Assembly: GCA_027021365.1 (NCBI GenBank)
Contig: JALUUM010000027.1
Coordinates: 124,001-188,000 of the forward strand
Length of the DNA: 64,000 nt
Origin: Spirochaetales bacterium
Lineage (GTDB): Bacteria; Spirochaetota; Spirochaetia; SZUA-6
Direction of reading: 5' to 3'
Shown here: positions 24,662 to 33,087 of the stretch, in pieces
Position numbering within the stretch: position 1 is the stretch's first letter
How the letters are laid out: every line of letters starts with the position of its first letter
Program-made: the position numbers and the translations under genes
Notes under the pieces: generated by a model
What the model saw: the letters and a program-made list of their open reading frames with translations, nothing else
What the model was told of the DNA's origin: nothing
The model's database searches: none

Positions 24662-24984
24662 AGGTATATCTTTTCAGGTGGAATCCCAGGACGGAGGAGA
24701 AGCCCCGCTATGATACGTACGATATGGATCTTAACTCGTATCTCGGGAGAAGAGAAGCGACCCTCCTGGAGCTTCTTGGTTTGATTGCCAGGTACTACGA
24801 TCACAGCCTTTCCTTTCTCAACCACTCGAACTGCAACCGTGGAGTTTGCAAGAGATGTATGGTTAGGTTGAATGGTAAAGTGGTGCTTGCCTGCAATGAA
24901 GTCGTTTCCGAGGGGATGGAAATAAGGGTGGAACCGGTAAACGCGACAAGGGTCGTAAGGGACCTTGTTACCGAGGGATTATGA
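24658..24984 (+). CDS. mini FrdB-like [2Fe-2S] subunit
   Basis: A 108-residue protein matching only the N-terminal ferredoxin domain of succinate dehydrogenase/fumarate reductase iron-sulfur subunits. Cysteines C59, C64, C67 and C79 (SNCNRGVCKRCMVRLN ... LAC) ligate one [2Fe-2S]. The C-terminal domain that binds the [4Fe-4S] and [3Fe-4S] clusters is absent, and no membrane anchor gene follows. GTG start overlaps the flavoprotein stop by 4 bases (GTGA), so the two are translated together. It probably passes electrons between the flavoprotein and a soluble donor. Confidence 0.75.
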   Translation: MKVYLFRWNPRTEEKPRYDTYDMDLNSYLGRREATLLELLGLIARYYDHSLSFLNHSNCNRGVCKRCMVRLNGKVVLACNEVVSEGMEIRVEPVNATRVVRDLVTEGL

Positions 24985-24996
24985 TATGAGGAGGAG

Positions 24997-25761
24997 ATGA
25001 TGAAACTCTACGATTTTGATTCCATGATGAGGGAACTTTTGGATATCGATACGATCGATCCCGCCGATGTTGCACTTAACGGGCTTCAGGTGGAGAGGGC
25101 CGATGATGAAATCGGAAAGGTAGCCTTCTCTGTGGATGCTTCCATGGAGAGTATCAGGAGAGCGGGAGAGGAGGGAGCGGACCTTCTTTTTGTTCATCAC
25201 GGGCTATTCTGGAGAAAACCGTGCAGATTGACGGGAAGGTTGTATCGCCTTGTTGAATTGCTCATAAAGAGCGAAATAGCTCTTTATGCCGTTCATCTGC
25301 CCCTGGATATGCACGAGAAGTACGGGAACAATGCAGGGATTGCTGCAAAATTGGGCCTTAGGGATGTCACTCCTTTCGGTGAATACCACGGGCTGAAGAT
25401 AGGTTTCATGGGGAGATTGGAAAAACCTCTATCGATGAACGAGGTGGAAATGAAGATACTGGAACACGGCGAGAGTCCCGTGGCAAGGCTTCCCTTCGGC
25501 AAGGATTCTATAGAGACGGTAGGCATCGTATCGGGAGGGGCACCGGAGATAGTAAGCGAGGCTGTCAGGGAGGGGCTTGATCTCTTTATTACAGGCGATG
25601 CATCGCACACCGTTTATCACGAGGCTCTGGAAGGGAGAATGAATGTCCTCTTTGCCGGTCACTATGCCACGGAAACATGGGGGGTGAGGTTGCTAAGGGA
25701 TTACCTCAAGGAGAGTATCGGCCTCGAGGCTCTCTTTATTGACATTCCAACGGGACTGTGA
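24997..25761 (+). CDS. Nif3-like dinuclear metal protein
   Basis: A 254-residue protein of the Nif3/YbgI (GTP cyclohydrolase I type 2-like) family. Metal ligands are seen in LLFVHHGLFW, YAVHLPLDMH and AGHYATETWG, in the usual order. The biochemical role of the family is still poorly defined. It is 12 bases downstream of the mini FrdB gene and overlaps lspA by 4 bases. Confidence 0.9.
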   Translation: MMKLYDFDSMMRELLDIDTIDPADVALNGLQVERADDEIGKVAFSVDASMESIRRAGEEGADLLFVHHGLFWRKPCRLTGRLYRLVELLIKSEIALYAVHLPLDMHEKYGNNAGIAAKLGLRDVTPFGEYHGLKIGFMGRLEKPLSMNEVEMKILEHGESPVARLPFGKDSIETVGIVSGGAPEIVSEAVREGLDLFITGDASHTVYHEALEGRMNVLFAGHYATETWGVRLLRDYLKESIGLEALFIDIPTGL

Positions 25762-26282
25762 GAATATCAGGCGTGATGAGTTACAGGGAGAAATTGATTC
25801 CATTTTCATTGACGGCCTTTATCATACTCCTGGACCAGGTAACGAAGTGGATAGTATCCCGTACCCTTCAATACGGAAGGCCGGTTGAGGTAATAGGGGA
25901 TTTTTTCAGGCTGCTCTATGTAAAGAATCCTGCAATTGCCTTCAGCCTGGGAAGGAATCTCGATGGCCCCTTGCAGAAGGCTCTTTTCCTTGTCCTGCCC
26001 CTTGTCGTTTTGATTTTTCTCTTATTCTTTTACTTCTTAACAAAAGACCTCACGAGGCTTCAGGCATGGGCATTGGCAGCAATAATCGGCGGAGGGATTA
26101 GTAATATCCTTGACAGGATTATAAAGGGCGACGGAGTAGTGGATTTTTTTGATTTCAAATTCTACAATGTATTCGGTTTGAAACGATGGCCGACATTCAA
26201 TGTGGCCGACATGACCGTTGTGATAGCTGGTATTATCCTGCTTGCAAGTTTTATCTACAGTGAGGTCAGGGAAAAGAGATGA
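25758..26282 (+). CDS. lspA: lipoprotein signal peptidase (signal peptidase II)
   Basis: An inner membrane aspartyl protease that removes lipoprotein signal peptides. It has four membrane helices, DQVTKWIV in the first conserved block, VKNPAIAFSL, and the catalytic aspartates in GGGISNILDRI and FNVADMTVV. 174 residues from GTG 25758, which overlaps the nif3 stop (GTGA). An ATG six codons later is an alternative start. Confidence 0.95.
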   Translation: MRISGVMSYREKLIPFSLTAFIILLDQVTKWIVSRTLQYGRPVEVIGDFFRLLYVKNPAIAFSLGRNLDGPLQKALFLVLPLVVLIFLLFFYFLTKDLTRLQAWALAAIIGGGISNILDRIIKGDGVVDFFDFKFYNVFGLKRWPTFNVADMTVVIAGIILLASFIYSEVREKR

Positions 26283-26551
26283 ACAAGAAGTTGAATACGC
26301 TCTTCTTTATTCTGGGAGCTACTGTTTTCAATCTCTTGGTGATGATCATTTTGATGGTTATCCTCTTCGGGGTGGTTCCCCTGCTTCTGGGAGAGGGATT
26401 GTACAGGAGTGTGATGCCCTTCCTCGTTCCGATTCTGTTCATTGCTGCCATTGTTGCAACCTTCTTCATATACAATGCCATTATGAAGTTCGTGACGAGG
26501 AAGATCGATATGGAAAAGTACTTTCACCCCATCTTCAAGGGAAGGAAATAG
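26279..26551 (+). CDS. small membrane protein downstream of lspA
   Basis: A 90-residue hydrophobic protein with two long membrane segments and perhaps a third, ending in a basic tail (YFHPIFKGRK). ATG overlaps the lspA stop by 4 bases, so it is translationally coupled. It may assist lipoprotein processing, but that is inferred only from position. No motif recognised. Confidence 0.75.
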   Translation: MNKKLNTLFFILGATVFNLLVMIILMVILFGVVPLLLGEGLYRSVMPFLVPILFIAAIVATFFIYNAIMKFVTRKIDMEKYFHPIFKGRK

Positions 26552-26565
26552 AAAAGCTCATCCTT

Positions 26566-26610
26566 TAATAAACATCTAATAAACATCTAATAAACATCCT
26601 AATAGCCATC
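26566..26610. repeat. three perfect 11-bp tandem repeats plus a degenerate copy
   Basis: TAATAAACATC occurs at 26566-26576, 26577-26587 and 26588-26598. TAATAGCCATC at 26600-26610 is the last coding bases and stop of the minus-strand gene. The array looks like slippage copies of that gene's end. Confidence 0.85.
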
Positions 26611-28260
26611 CGATCTTGCTATGTTTACATCCTTCTTGTACAGTTCGTTGTAGACGAAGCCCCTGTTCTTAAGAAGGTCTTTTACCTCCTGGGGAAAGGG
26701 AATATTTCTCCAGAAGATACCTCGTACCTCTCTGTCCAGTTTCTGTGTTCCCTCGCTCTCCTTGGTTATCCAGAGTATGTAGTCCCTGATGAATGCGTCC
26801 TTCACGTCGCCCTTCATTTTTTTCGATTCGAACCACTGGTAGTACTTGCCCGTTATGCCCTCTTCCATCCAGTAATGCTGGGCCTTCTCCTTTGCAATTT
26901 GCCACCTCAAGTCTGCAAGGGCCGAAATAACTGCTGTTCTTAAGTTCTTGGAATACATCGGTATCGCTATTCTTCCCCTGCTTGTAGCCCTGTTGAACCT
27001 TTCGAAGGGTTCCCAGCAGATTCCGCTGTCTCCATAGTTGGGAAGAAGGATGACATGCGGTACAATCCTGTTGGTCTGGCCCTTGAAGGTTCTTAAGAAG
27101 ATACCGGGATCGAGTTTTTCCACATAGGCCATTTCATTGATAACATTCTCCCTGCTCCCTATATCCCGGAGGCTCAGTCTTGCATACTGTTTCATAAGGA
27201 TTGGAAAGTGGTTACCCTGTTTGCCAACACAGAGTTTGGCCATCTGCCTTACACTGTTGAACTCCTGAATTATCGTCTGTGAATCGACGGCAACTTCTCC
27301 CTCCACCCCTTCGGCTTTTCTCTGCAGGATGTTTATATCTTCGGTAATGCTGTCAAGCTTTCTGTAACCTTCCTCTATCTCCCTGTTTATACGTGACATG
27401 CTGTGAATTATATCCGAAATGGCACTTAAGGCACTTTTCTGCATGGGATTGAAGCTGTCCTTCATGCCGCCGTACTCTTCTCTCCTGTCGTGGGTTGTTA
27501 GTATCTTTATCTGTTCTGAGAGCTGGTTTTCCAGGTCTTCCAGAGTTGCAATCTTAGCCGCAACGAGTCCCATCTCGGTCTGCCTCTGGCCGTTTTTTTT
27601 CTCGATGTTCTCTATGAGTTTCTGGTTGCTGTCCAGTTTTTTCTTCTTAACCTCGTCCGTTGCCGAGGGATGTACCACGCCCATTGCGACCTTTTTCAGC
27701 CACTCGTCCATGTAGTGAACGGGTTCCCCCGTATTGTTTTCGAATATGAGACTTGCAAGTACATTCTGCTGTTCACGTGTTATGAGGTTCGGAGCGAGAA
27801 CGCCAAACCTTAGTAAGAGTATCTTTGGAAGGGGCAGTTCCGAAGTTATTCTGGCGGCAATTCGTGATGCAAGGTCCCAGTAGGCAGATATCAACTTTCC
27901 TCTGTAGAGGGATTTGTCCTGAGGATCCTTTGCCTGAAGGAACTTTGTGAAGAGGGAATGAAGACGTTTTGCCTCTTCCCCTTCCCCGGATAGAACCTTC
28001 TTGTAGTAGTCCCTGTCCCCGAAGTAAGGTTTTGGTTCCTCATAGGTTTTCGTTATTATTTCGAATTTCTTCTTTGTAAAATCGACCTGTTCGACGGTGC
28101 CCTTTGGCTTTTCCTCTTCGAAGAGGGAGGTAAAATCCGGGGGTCTCTCCTCACTCACTGCCGGTTCGGGTTTGGTCTCTGTTAATCCCATGAGATTGGC
28201 AATTTCCGGATCAAGCTCTCCTGAGAATGGTTTTCCTGAATTGGTACCATCGTTATCCAT
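26599..28260 (-). CDS. conserved large protein of unknown function
   Basis: A 553-residue soluble protein with no signal peptide or catalytic motif that I recognise. The first 60 residues are acidic and Pro-rich (low complexity). A long central region (about 215-320) is predicted coiled coil, rich in Lys, Glu and Gln. The C-terminal part (about 370-553) is globular, with IVPHVILLPNYGDSGICWEPF. I believe related proteins occur in spirochaetes, but this is from memory. ATG 28260 lies only 8 bases downstream of the tRNA-Ala 3' end and lacks an SD; extension further would run through the tRNA. It ends in a small tandem repeat array. Confidence 0.75.
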   Translation of the reverse strand: MDNDGTNSGKPFSGELDPEIANLMGLTETKPEPAVSEERPPDFTSLFEEEKPKGTVEQVDFTKKKFEIITKTYEEPKPYFGDRDYYKKVLSGEGEEAKRLHSLFTKFLQAKDPQDKSLYRGKLISAYWDLASRIAARITSELPLPKILLLRFGVLAPNLITREQQNVLASLIFENNTGEPVHYMDEWLKKVAMGVVHPSATDEVKKKKLDSNQKLIENIEKKNGQRQTEMGLVAAKIATLEDLENQLSEQIKILTTHDRREEYGGMKDSFNPMQKSALSAISDIIHSMSRINREIEEGYRKLDSITEDINILQRKAEGVEGEVAVDSQTIIQEFNSVRQMAKLCVGKQGNHFPILMKQYARLSLRDIGSRENVINEMAYVEKLDPGIFLRTFKGQTNRIVPHVILLPNYGDSGICWEPFERFNRATSRGRIAIPMYSKNLRTAVISALADLRWQIAKEKAQHYWMEEGITGKYYQWFESKKMKGDVKDAFIRDYILWITKESEGTQKLDREVRGIFWRNIPFPQEVKDLLKNRGFVYNELYKKDVNIARSDGY

Positions 28261-28268
28261 AAAGATAC

Positions 28269-28342
28269 TGGAGGCGACGGGAATCGAACCCACGACCTCG
28301 TGAATGCCATTCACGCGCTCTAGCCAACTGAGCTACGCCCCC
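28269..28342 (-). tRNA. tRNA-Ala (anticodon GGC)
   Basis: A full cloverleaf on the minus strand: 7-bp acceptor with the G3:U70 wobble that identifies alanine tRNAs, D arm, a 5-bp anticodon stem with loop ATGGCAT (anticodon GGC), and the T arm with GGTTCGATTCC-type loop. Discriminator A is at 28269. The 3' CCA is not encoded, so a CCA-adding enzyme is required. A protein gene starts 8 bases downstream on the same strand. Confidence 0.97.
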
Positions 28343-28407
28343 ATTTTGACTCCTTGTGATAAAATAATAGTCATTACTCGGCTTAGGTGTCAATAGAAAG
28401 TTTATCC

Positions 28408-29256
28408 CTAACTTTCACTCATATAATTTACCCCGTTTTCAAATATCTTCAGGCCATTTTCAGGATTTACTTTCTCCCTCATCCAGCGAGGATGATTCTC
28501 CCTGAAGAGGAAGGCTTCCGGATGAGGCATGATACCGATTATCCTTCCCGTCTCATCACAAATGGAAGCGATATCATTCACCGATCCGTTGGGATTGAAG
28601 GGGTACGGGACATTCCAGGTGTTCTCTGCGTTTACCTTCCTCTCTGAGCTGTCATGTATTGATCTGTCGTATGCCTGTCCGGGTACAGTGTCGAATTTTT
28701 CCGTGTACCTCATTGTAACGAGGTTTTTTCTTTCCAGCTCGTTAAGTACCTCTGTGGATCTCGTTACGAACCTTCCTTCCCCGTGTCTTACCGGTAGTTC
28801 TATTTCATCGATGCCCCTCGTCCAGATACAGCGCGAAGTATTATTTATCCTGAGCTTTACCCATCGGTCTTCGAATATACCCGATAAGTTGTGTATCAGA
28901 GAGACCTCCTGATTCCATCTTCCCGAGAGGTTGGGAAGGATACCCATTTTTACCAGTACCTGAAAACCATTGCATATACCTATTATGAGTTTTCCCCTCT
29001 CGATAAAGATTTCCAGCCTTTCTTTCAAGTTTTTTTTGAAGATGGTTGCAAACACCTTGCCTGATCCAAGGTGGTCACCGAAGGAGAATCCTCCCGGAAA
29101 GGCCATTATCTGAAACCCTTCGAGTTGCCCTGGATTTTCTATCAGATCGTTTATGTGTATCCGACTGGGATCACTCCCTGCTCTCCTGAATGCCTCCTCC
29201 AGTTCCAGGTCTGCATTTATTCCGTAACCTGTTACTATGCATGTGGATACCTTCAT
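28408..29256 (-). CDS. purQ: FGAM synthase, glutaminase subunit
   Basis: A class I glutamine amidotransferase that supplies ammonia for phosphoribosylformylglycinamidine synthesis in purine biosynthesis. The nucleophile is in IIGICNGFQVLVKMG, and the His-Glu pair is in GIMPHPEAFLF. At 282 residues it is longer than the usual 220-240 residue PurQ and matches the glutaminase end of the single-chain (E. coli type) enzyme. ATG overlaps the purL stop by 4 bases. Confidence 0.92.
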   Translation of the reverse strand: MKVSTCIVTGYGINADLELEEAFRRAGSDPSRIHINDLIENPGQLEGFQIMAFPGGFSFGDHLGSGKVFATIFKKNLKERLEIFIERGKLIIGICNGFQVLVKMGILPNLSGRWNQEVSLIHNLSGIFEDRWVKLRINNTSRCIWTRGIDEIELPVRHGEGRFVTRSTEVLNELERKNLVTMRYTEKFDTVPGQAYDRSIHDSSERKVNAENTWNVPYPFNPNGSVNDIASICDETGRIIGIMPHPEAFLFRENHPRWMREKVNPENGLKIFENGVNYMSES

Positions 29257-32200
29257 ATCTCCCTCTTCCAGTTCCTTTCCACCTCACTCAACTCGAGTTC
29301 CAGTATGGGCTCTTCTTTCTCTTTGAAATTGAACCTGAGAATTTTATCCTCCCTCACCCTTCCCAGTACGGCGGTTCTGGTTCCTCTCATCTGCCCGAGG
29401 AAATCTTTCAGTTTTTCAGGAGAGATGGTTGCGATGAAACGTGATGGCGATTCCGAGAAGAGGATTTCATCACTCTGCAAGTCACGGGAAGCCACTATGG
29501 CATCGAGAAACACTTCCGCACCAACTCTTCCACCCAGGGCAGATTCGCAGATGGCAACGGCAAGGCCGCCGTCCGAGATATCATGGCAGGAAGATACGAG
29601 GCCATGCTCCATGGCACGAAATAGTTTGGTGTAGAGTTTCTTTGCTCTCCCTGTGTCGGGAAGGGGAAGTTTCCAGTTGTTCCCCTTCTCCGCCTTGTAT
29701 CCCCTCTTTAAGAGAAACCTGTGATAGAAGCTTCCAAGGAGGTGTACATCCGTGTCTCCAAGGAGCAGTATGTAATCCCCTGGTTTCTTGAAATCCGTAC
29801 TCACCGATCTCCCTATATCGGGGATTATTCCCATGAGTGAGATCAAGAGGGTTGGCTTTACGGAAAGCTTTTTACCCTCTATCTCAGTTTCATTTTTCAT
29901 TGAATCCTTTCCCGAGATAAGGGGTATCTCGTAATCGATACATGCCTTCTCGAGCCCCTTGCAGGCTCTTACAAGTTGTGCCAGTTTAAAGTCCCCCTCG
30001 GGGTTGTCCTCGGAAAGAACGGGGTCGGGCCAGCAGAAGTTGTCCAGTGCGGCCACCTCTTCCGGGTTCCCGCCCATCGCAACGTGAGCCCTTAAGGCCT
30101 CGTCCACTGCACACATTGCCATGTTGTATGTATCGTACTCACCGTACCAGGGGCAGATACCGTGGGTTACGGTGAGACCCTTCTCGGAATCATAAAGGGG
30201 TTTTAAAAGTGCACCGTCGGAAGGGGCATCCTCCAGGGCTCCTGTAAATGGTTTTATCACGGAATATCCTTGGACCTCGTGATCGTACTGCCTTACGAGT
30301 CTCTCCTTCGATGCAATATTGGGCTCTTGAAGTAGCGAAAGCAGGGTATCTTTGATTTCAGGCCTCATGAGGCTGGCTTCCCGTCCGGACTGAACCCGGT
30401 CGAGCTGTTCCAGGCCGAATTTTGTCAAGTTGTGCTGAACCCGGTCGAGCTGTTCCAGGACCCTCCGGCTCCCGGGCCAGTTTGCCTTAAGCTTCATCAC
30501 GGGAAGGCCATTGTGAAGAAACTCCAGGTCGAGGTATCCTACGACAATACCGGCATACAGTACCTCCACTACCCCCGAGTTGGTAAATTTCCCAACCACG
30601 GTAGCTTCCACGTCACGTCTAGATGCCAGTTCGAGGAAACTATCGATCTTATCGGGAGCCACAGAAAGGCTCATCCTTTCCTGCGATTCCGAAAGGAGTA
30701 TCTCCCAGGGAAGGAGACCGGGGTATTTCAGAGGACAGGCAGAAAGGTCTATCGTTACGCCACCGCTCTGCCTGGCCATCTCCCCGAGAGAGGAGGAGAG
30801 TCCCCCTGCACCGTTGTCCGTTATCCCCTTGTAGAGCCCCCTGTCCCTGGCCTCGAGCAGGAAGTCCAGCATCTTCTTCTGTGTTATGGGGTCTCCGATT
30901 TGAACCGCCGATGTAGGAGAACTTTCCGAGAGTGAGAGAGAGGAGAAAGTTGCTCCGTGAATACCGTCCTTCCCGATTCTTCCCCCTACCATCACCGCAA
31001 GATCGCCTGGGTCTATATGCTTTACCCACGAATCTTCTCCCATGATCTTTGCAGGTAGTATTCCCCCAGTTCCGCAGAATACCAGGGGCTTTCCCATGAA
31101 ACTCTCGTCAAAGAGGAAGGCTCCGGCCACAACGGGTATTCCTGACTGGTTGCCTCCGTCTACTATTCCGCTGTGGACACCGTCCATCACCCTTCTGGGA
31201 TGGAGAAGCCTCTCCGGCACATCCCTCTCCGGAGTGTCGGGATATGCAAAACAGAGGACGTTGGTGTTGAAGATCGGTCTTGCACCCTTCCCGGTGCCCA
31301 TGATATCCCTGTTGACCCCCACTATACCCGTGATGGCGCCTCCGTACGGATCGAGAGCCGATGGTGAATTGTGGGTTTCCACCTTAAAGCATACAAGGTG
31401 GTCTTCGTCGAACTGTATCACGCCCGAATTGTCGTCGAATACCGATTTGAGGTAACCCTTTTTCCCCTTCAGTCTCTCTGTGGTTCTCTTTATATAGGTT
31501 TCAAAGAGGGAATTTATCACCTCCGCTTCGGCATCCTCCCGGTCTTCCCCTCCTTCAACCCCCTCGCTGTACTGAATCGTGGCGTTGAATATCTTGTGCT
31601 TGCAGTGTTCAGACCATGTCTGGGCAATCATTTCCAGTTCCACGTCGGTTATGGCTCGTGTCAATCCCCTCTTCTCCCTTCTCCTTATGAAATCAGCCCT
31701 TTCATATTGATTCTTTACAGCCCTCATCTCCTCCAGTGAGAGGGCGAGCAGTCTATCTTTCGAGAGCTTCTCTAAATCGCTGTCGGTCATCGAGGGGAGG
31801 TCGAAGCTTTCAACGGGAGCCTTCTCCCATCCTGGAGCTCCGCTCGATTTCATCCTGGCAATGGGGGGATGGCTTTGATGCCTTGCGATTTTCACATCAG
31901 CACTCTTTTCTCTTGCAAACTCACCATGCTCCGTTATGCGGGCTTCCTGAATGAGGGGATTGTGAAGGTCCTTAAGTATTCTTTCTATCGCATCTCTTCC
32001 GAGGGGAGATTTCGGATAAAGAAGATAGATGGTGGAAAAACTAACCTCAATTTCTTTGCCCTTACCGTCGGATTCGTCTCTCTCATAGAGTGATATTGCA
32101 TCCCTTGCGGTTAGGGCAACGGGGTCTGTGACGCCCCTCTTGTAGGAGACTTCAATCATGTAATCCCAACCCTTTATCTTTCTTGATGCGGCAAAATCGT

Positions 32201-32402
32201 CTATGAGGATTTCCTGGGTAACGGGGTCACAAAAAATTTCCCTTACAGCGGAAGGGCCAGGTTGTGTTTCTCCCTCTATCAGGTATGCATCTATAATGCG
32301 AATGCTTCGTAGGAGAATTCCATGGTGTTTTCTTAAAGATGCGATAAGCTTGAGGGCTCTGCCATCCTGGTAGTTTTTCTTGTTAAAAATCTCTATTCTC
32401 AA
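29253..32402 (-). CDS. purL: FGAM synthase, large synthetase subunit
   Basis: 1049 residues: the PurS-like N-terminal domain, linker and both synthetase halves of the large (E. coli/eukaryote-type) FGAM synthase in one chain, but without the glutaminase, which is the next gene. Conserved blocks include TWSEHCKHKIFNA, FKVETHNSPSALDPYGGA, RDIMGTGKGARP, GGRIGKDGIHGATFSS, RQYDHEVQG and SCHDISDGGLAVAI. TTG start with GGGGAG 9 bases before it. A 15-codon duplication lies near residue 655. A promoter is seen at 32439-32468. Confidence 0.94.
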   Translation of the reverse strand: MRIEIFNKKNYQDGRALKLIASLRKHHGILLRSIRIIDAYLIEGETQPGPSAVREIFCDPVTQEILIDDFAASRKIKGWDYMIEVSYKRGVTDPVALTARDAISLYERDESDGKGKEIEVSFSTIYLLYPKSPLGRDAIERILKDLHNPLIQEARITEHGEFAREKSADVKIARHQSHPPIARMKSSGAPGWEKAPVESFDLPSMTDSDLEKLSKDRLLALSLEEMRAVKNQYERADFIRRREKRGLTRAITDVELEMIAQTWSEHCKHKIFNATIQYSEGVEGGEDREDAEAEVINSLFETYIKRTTERLKGKKGYLKSVFDDNSGVIQFDEDHLVCFKVETHNSPSALDPYGGAITGIVGVNRDIMGTGKGARPIFNTNVLCFAYPDTPERDVPERLLHPRRVMDGVHSGIVDGGNQSGIPVVAGAFLFDESFMGKPLVFCGTGGILPAKIMGEDSWVKHIDPGDLAVMVGGRIGKDGIHGATFSSLSLSESSPTSAVQIGDPITQKKMLDFLLEARDRGLYKGITDNGAGGLSSSLGEMARQSGGVTIDLSACPLKYPGLLPWEILLSESQERMSLSVAPDKIDSFLELASRRDVEATVVGKFTNSGVVEVLYAGIVVGYLDLEFLHNGLPVMKLKANWPGSRRVLEQLDRVQHNLTKFGLEQLDRVQSGREASLMRPEIKDTLLSLLQEPNIASKERLVRQYDHEVQGYSVIKPFTGALEDAPSDGALLKPLYDSEKGLTVTHGICPWYGEYDTYNMAMCAVDEALRAHVAMGGNPEEVAALDNFCWPDPVLSEDNPEGDFKLAQLVRACKGLEKACIDYEIPLISGKDSMKNETEIEGKKLSVKPTLLISLMGIIPDIGRSVSTDFKKPGDYILLLGDTDVHLLGSFYHRFLLKRGYKAEKGNNWKLPLPDTGRAKKLYTKLFRAMEHGLVSSCHDISDGGLAVAICESALGGRVGAEVFLDAIVASRDLQSDEILFSESPSRFIATISPEKLKDFLGQMRGTRTAVLGRVREDKILRFNFKEKEEPILELELSEVERNWKREI
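30390..30459. repeat. in-frame direct repeat inside purL
   Basis: An identical 25-base sequence occurs at 30390-30414 and 30435-30459, offset by 45 bases. In the protein this gives LEQLDRVQ twice, 15 residues apart, in a loop between two synthetase domains. It is a recent partial tandem duplication or a dispersed element landing in frame. Confidence 0.85.
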
Positions 32403-32438
32403 AGTGGTATGCTCCCCGATACGGAGTGATACGGGGTG

Positions 32439-32468
32439 ATGTTAGCAGATTTACTTTATTTCTGACAA
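32439..32468 (-). promoter_or_regulatory. candidate promoter for purL-purQ
   Basis: On the minus strand TTGTCA (32468-32463), an 18-base spacer, then TAACAT (32444-32439). The start site would fall near 32432. Directly downstream are two 10-base direct repeats, GATACGGAGT (32418-32427) and GATACGGGGT (32428-32437) as read on the plus strand. Confidence 0.5.
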
Positions 32469-32504
32469 CCTTAAAAATAAACTTTAAAATATGATTTTTA
32501 TCCC

Positions 32505-32534
32505 TTGACAGTATACAAAACAATCAAGTACCTT
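32505..32534 (+). promoter_or_regulatory. candidate promoter for the PTS IIA-like gene
   Basis: TTGACA (32505-32510), an 18-base spacer and TACCTT (32529-32534) lie just before the ATG at 32547. The start site would be very close to the start codon. Divergent from the purL promoter. Confidence 0.4.
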
Positions 32535-32546
32535 ATTTAATCACAA

Positions 32547-33059
32547 ATGAGATATCTGTCGGACTGTTTCCTTAAGGGTAGTATAGTCAAGAATCTTCTC
32601 AATACCGAAAAATTTCTCGCCATACACGAGCTTATCCAGAGGGCCCCTGTTTTTTCGGCAATCAAGAATTTGAATGAATTCGAAGAGGCCGTTTTCGAGC
32701 GTGAAAAGATACAGTCCACAGGTGTGGGCAGGGGAGTTGCAATAGCACATGCGAGGATAACGGAGACTGACAGGATTCTTATTGCCCTCGGTGTTTCCCG
32801 GGAGGGCATAGAGTACCAGGCGATGGATGGTAAACCGGTTCATTTTCTCTTTCTCATAGCAAATCATCCGGAGAGGAGGGAGGAGTACCTGAAGGTTCTC
32901 TCCTCTATCATGAGACTTGTAAGGGATGACTCTTTCAGAAACTTTCTCTTGGAAAAATGCAAATCCGATGATACTCCGGATGAAATAGCCGATACCCTGA
33001 GAAATGCATTCTTTGCATCTCTTAGGAAGGCGAGTGGAAGGGTTTCTGTAACCGGATAA
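32547..33059 (+). CDS. PTS IIA-like protein (PtsN/fructose IIA family)
   Basis: A 170-residue stand-alone EIIA domain of the mannitol/fructose/PtsN type. The phosphorylatable His is in GVGRGVAIAHARI, followed by the typical substrate-facing strand DRILIALGVSREGIEY. FLFLIANHPERREEYLKVLSSI is the family-conserved second half. No permease genes are next to it, so a regulatory, PtsN-like role is more likely than sugar transport. It is 28 bases upstream of hisA. Confidence 0.85.
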   Translation: MRYLSDCFLKGSIVKNLLNTEKFLAIHELIQRAPVFSAIKNLNEFEEAVFEREKIQSTGVGRGVAIAHARITETDRILIALGVSREGIEYQAMDGKPVHFLFLIANHPERREEYLKVLSSIMRLVRDDSFRNFLLEKCKSDDTPDEIADTLRNAFFASLRKASGRVSVTG

Positions 33060-33087
33060 GGTCTTTTTTAAATAGATTTTAAGAGAG

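Noticed and set aside
29071..31455. Several 80-190-codon plus-strand frames opposite purL and purQ
   Set aside because: Antisense shadows of conserved coding sequence with no SD and no recognisable product.
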